A stretch of 64,000 nt of DNA, taken from assembly GCF_014650495.1 (NCBI RefSeq), contig NZ_BMVB01000012.1, forward strand, positions 124,001-188,000, read 5' to 3'. Shown here piece after piece: positions 61,346-64,000 of the stretch. This DNA comes from Streptomyces cinnamoneus. Its GTDB lineage: Bacteria > Actinomycetota > Actinomycetes > Streptomycetales > Streptomycetaceae. The notes beneath the pieces are model-generated. The model was not told where the DNA came from, did not search any database, and was given only the letters and a program-made list of their open reading frames with translations. The position numbers and the translations under genes are program-made. The first letter of the stretch is position 1. Each line of letters starts with the position of its first letter.

Positions 61346-61880
61346 GTGCCGCCCCCGTGCTCACTGCCAACATCTGTGAGGGGCCATCCCAGCAGATCCG
61401 CGACCGTCGACGCGAGGCTTTTCGAATTCTTGAGCAACCCGTCCGAATATGCACGGGTCGTGGCGCGAACTCGACGTCGTGTCACCCCGCGTTACTCCGT
61501 GTTGTCCAGGTGTGTCCGCCGCGTCCCCGCGGAACCCGGCCGACTGCACGTTATCGGCCACCTCGATCACCCCGGCCGTCGCGTGCGCCGCGGCGGGGAA
61601 GCGGTCGCGAAACCCTGGCGCAGGTCGCCCGAAATGCCGACCAGCACGGCATAGCGGACGCGATCTCCGTCCTTGACCACCCCCATCGCCCCTCGAAACC
61701 CTGGGCGAATCGTGCCGGCCCGTGCCCGCCCGATGGCGCAAACGCGCCGGTGCATCCTCCGTCATTTCGACCAACATCATTTCGCGCTGCTTCACTTGCG
61801 CGGCGGGAGCTCCACGTCGCCCGACCGGGTGGACGCAGGGGCTCCCTCTTGACGCATGCGCCCAGACGGAAGGGACCGGG
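61346..61880. other. 535-bp divergent region between the GTPase operon and the encapsulin
   Basis: It holds the promoters of both transcription units and a locally A/T-richer patch (about 61415-61455). No clean promoter pair, palindrome, RNA gene or short gene with a ribosome site was recognised. Confidence 0.5.
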
Positions 61881-63308
61881 ATGTCGACCGCAGCGCACCG
61901 GCAGCAGCCGGAGCAGCCCGAACAGCACGCAGGCCGGGCACAGCTCAGCCTGGGGATCGCCGCTGCACGGAACCTGGCGACCACCACCAAGACCGTCCCC
62001 CAGATGCAGGGCACCAGCTCGCGGTGGCTGCTGCGCATGCTGCCCTGGGTCGAGGTGAAGGGCGGCACGTACCGGGTCAACCGGCGCCTGGTGTACGAGG
62101 TCGGCGACGGCCGGGTCACCTTCGTCCAGGAAGGGGCCGCGGTCAGGGTCATCCCCGCGGAACTGGGCGAGCTGCCGCTGCTGCGCGGGTTCGACGACGG
62201 GACGGTGCTGCGGGCGCTGGCCGAGCGGTGCCGGCAGGCGGAGTACGGGCCCGGCGAGGTGATCGCCGAGCGCGGCCGGTCCGTCGACCACGTCTACCTG
62301 ATCGCACGCGGCAAGGTGGAGAAGGTCGGCACCGGGAAGTACGGCGAGGAGATCCGGCGCGGCGTGCTGGCCGACGGCGGGTTCTTCGGCGCCCAGGTGG
62401 TGGCCGAGGAACCGGGCGCGTGGGAGTTCACGGCGCGCGCGATGACGGCGTGCACCGTACTGGCCCTGCCCCGGGCCGCGTACGAGGAGGTGGCCGGCCG
62501 CAACGAGCGGCTGCGGGCCCACGTCCGGCGGCGCCAGGCCGAGAAGGCGCGGCCGCAGAACAAGAAGGGCGAGGCGGACATCGCCCTCGCCTCCGGCCAC
62601 ACCGGCGAGCCCGCGCTGCCGGGCACCTTCGTCGACTACGAGCTCGCCCCCCGCGAGTACGAACTGAGCGTGGCCCAGACGGTCCTCCGGGTGCACAGCC
62701 GCGTCGCCGACCTCTACAACGACCCGATGGACCAGATCGAGCAGCAGCTGCGGCTGACCATCGAGGCGCTGCGCGAGCGCCAGGAGGCCGAGCTGGTCAA
62801 CAACCCCGACTTCGGCCTGCTGCACAACGCCGACCACAGCCAGCGCATCTCCACCCACTCGGGCCCGCCCACCCCCGACGACATGGACGAGCTGTTGAGC
62901 ATGCGGCGCGGCACCAAGGCGTTCTTCGCCCACCCCCGGGCCGTCTCCGCCTTCGCCCGCGAGTGCAACAAGCGGGGCCTGCCCTTCGACACCGCCGAGG
63001 TGGGCGGCCGGTCAGTGCCCGCCTGGCGGGGCGTGCCGGTCTTCCCCTGCGGCAAGATCCCCGTCTCGGAGGAGGGCACCTCCTCCATCCTCGCCATGCG
63101 CCTGGGCGAGGCCGAGCACGGCGTGGTCGGCCTGCGGCAGACCGGGATCCCCGACGAGTACGAGCCGGGCCTGAACGTGCGGTTCATGGGCATCAACGAC
63201 CAGGCCCTCATCTCCTACCTGGTCAGCACCTACCACTCGGCCGCCGTTCTCGTGCCCGACGCGCTCGGCGTCCTGGAGAACGTCGAGGTCTTCCACACCC
63301 CGTCCTGA
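61881..63308 (+). CDS. Family 2B encapsulin shell protein with inserted cyclic-nucleotide-binding domain
   Basis: This 475-residue protein begins with the N-arm LSLGIAAARNLATTTKTVPQMQG. The HK97-like shell fold is interrupted at about residues 98-207 by a cNMP-binding domain (LLRGFDDGTVLRALAERC, GEVIAERGRSVDHVYLIARGKVEKV, GGFFGAQVVAEEPG). The shell then resumes: LAPREYELSVAQTVLRVHSRVADLYNDPMDQIEQQLR and ending AAVLVPDALGVLENVEVF. Such shells self-assemble into nanocompartments and in Streptomyces enclose terpene cyclases. GGAAGGGACC precedes the ATG. The next gene is the presumed cargo. Confidence 0.92.
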   Translation: MSTAAHRQQPEQPEQHAGRAQLSLGIAAARNLATTTKTVPQMQGTSSRWLLRMLPWVEVKGGTYRVNRRLVYEVGDGRVTFVQEGAAVRVIPAELGELPLLRGFDDGTVLRALAERCRQAEYGPGEVIAERGRSVDHVYLIARGKVEKVGTGKYGEEIRRGVLADGGFFGAQVVAEEPGAWEFTARAMTACTVLALPRAAYEEVAGRNERLRAHVRRRQAEKARPQNKKGEADIALASGHTGEPALPGTFVDYELAPREYELSVAQTVLRVHSRVADLYNDPMDQIEQQLRLTIEALRERQEAELVNNPDFGLLHNADHSQRISTHSGPPTPDDMDELLSMRRGTKAFFAHPRAVSAFARECNKRGLPFDTAEVGGRSVPAWRGVPVFPCGKIPVSEEGTSSILAMRLGEAEHGVVGLRQTGIPDEYEPGLNVRFMGINDQALISYLVSTYHSAAVLVPDALGVLENVEVFHTPS

Positions 63309-63341
63309 CGGGCACCACCCCCGGAACGGAGAGAAGAACCG

Positions 63342-64000
63342 GTGTCACTGCTGTCCCGGATCACCGCGCCCACGGCCCGCCACGACGTGGCACGGCTCGT
63401 GGCCACGCTGCTCACCCACCACCAGGGCATCGGCCGTTCCGCGCCGGAGGCGCTGCCCGGAGTCGCCGCCCCCCGCCCGGTGGGCACCGCCCTGCCCACC
63501 GGGCCCACGGGACTGGGCACCTCGGCCGCCCGCATCGTGGCCCGCAGAGCGGCTGCCGAGGCCGCCGCGGAGCCGGCCGGCGACCCCAGCGGTACCGGGG
63601 TCCCGGAGCTGTACTGCCCGCCCGCCGTCCGGGACGACCCGGCACTCGGCCGGGAGGTCAACGACCGGCTGGTGGCGTGGGCCGACGAGGTCGGCATCTA
63701 CGCCGGACGCCTCGACCGCGTCCGCGCCGCCGACTTCGGGCGCCTGATGATGCTGGCCCACCCCGACACCGACGACCCGGACCGGCTGCTCGCGGCCGGG
63801 AAGTGCGCGCTCGCGGAGTGGGCCACGGACGACTACTACTGCGACGACGAGACCGTGGGTTCCCGGCCCGAACTCCTCGGCTCGCACCTCGGCCTCGCCT
63901 ACGCGGCCCTCGACCCCGCCCACCTCCCGGCCCGCTACGCGCCCGCCTGGGAGAGGGACCTGCGCGACGACCCCGTACGGGTCGCCCTGCGCTCGGGCCT
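63342..64000 (+). CDS. Terpene cyclase, encapsulin cargo (cut by window edge)
   Basis: The first 219 residues are visible. The N-terminus is a low-complexity Gly/Ala/Pro stretch (GVAAPRPVGTALPTGPTG), as in family 2 encapsulin cargo-loading regions. The class I terpene cyclase fold follows with PELYCPPAVRDDPALGREVNDRLVAWADEVGIY. The metal-binding aspartates are in DDYYCDDE (163-170). This resembles 2-methylisoborneol synthases. A geranyl diphosphate methyltransferase, if present, would lie just outside the window. The start is the GTG at 63342, 33 bases after the encapsulin stop. Confidence 0.88.
   Translation, partial: MSLLSRITAPTARHDVARLVATLLTHHQGIGRSAPEALPGVAAPRPVGTALPTGPTGLGTSAARIVARRAAAEAAAEPAGDPSGTGVPELYCPPAVRDDPALGREVNDRLVAWADEVGIYAGRLDRVRAADFGRLMMLAHPDTDDPDRLLAAGKCALAEWATDDYYCDDETVGSRPELLGSHLGLAYAALDPAHLPARYAPAWERDLRDDPVRVALRSG

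Overview
The window is high-GC DNA that reads as Streptomyces or a very close relative. The evidence is strong GC bias at third codon positions, GTG and TTG starts, sparse TTA codons, a conservon (cvn) operon, a family 2B encapsulin beside a terpene cyclase, and lanthipeptide genes of actinobacterial type. No rRNA, tRNA, CRISPR array, IS element or prophage was recognised.

Layout. 0-7 kb is a decayed zone of divergently oriented regulator/target pairs: FAD monooxygenase/TetR, MFS exporter/HxlR and SDR/TetR, each with a visible inverted-repeat operator candidate. Between them lie wrecks: a CdtB-like nuclease-lectin with four frameshifts, an SDR with a frameshift plus a stop, and VOC and NUDIX fragments. 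7-12 kb is a respiratory block: SDR, type II NADH dehydrogenase, cydA and cydB. 12-22 kb holds a GMC oxidoreductase, a cyclase-family hydrolase with a GH15 enzyme, a DUF389 membrane gene with two compensating frameshifts, an aldose epimerase, a Na+/H+ antiporter and a ClC channel. 22-27.5 kb is a complete conservon (sensor kinase, roadblock, DUF742, small GTPase, P450). 27.5-44 kb is mixed: alpha/beta hydrolase, PIG-L lipoprotein, four-EF-hand protein, two secreted serine hydrolases, phosphotransferase, a dynamin-like GTPase with an ATP-grasp enzyme, a 2OG-oxygenase-like protein, an aromatic hydroxylase, and psuG-psuK.

44.5-48.7 kb is a compact class IV lanthipeptide locus: a LanL with intact zinc ligands, a 44-residue precursor peptide too short for most gene callers, then a 28-bp perfect palindrome, an 8-bp tandem repeat and a separate LanC. 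Having a stand-alone LanC beside a complete LanL is unusual.

48.7-61.3 kb looks like one conflict or signalling system. Eight overlapping or tightly packed genes on the minus strand encode a fibronectin-like protein, two zinc-ribbon GTPases flanking a GAP1-type protein, a 42-residue membrane peptide, and a vWA/PP2C/kinase triad of the TerY-P kind. Facing them are two plus-strand genes that share a 19-residue Asn/Gly/Phe motif, one at its C-terminus and the other at its N-terminus. This arrangement resembles bacterial amyloid signalling pairs. Both the first gene of the minus operon and the first motif gene contain a TTA codon, which suggests shared bldA control. 61.9 kb to the end is a family 2B encapsulin with an inserted cyclic-nucleotide-binding domain, followed by its presumed terpene cyclase cargo, cut by the window edge.

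All assignments come from reading translations and motifs by eye; no database search was run.
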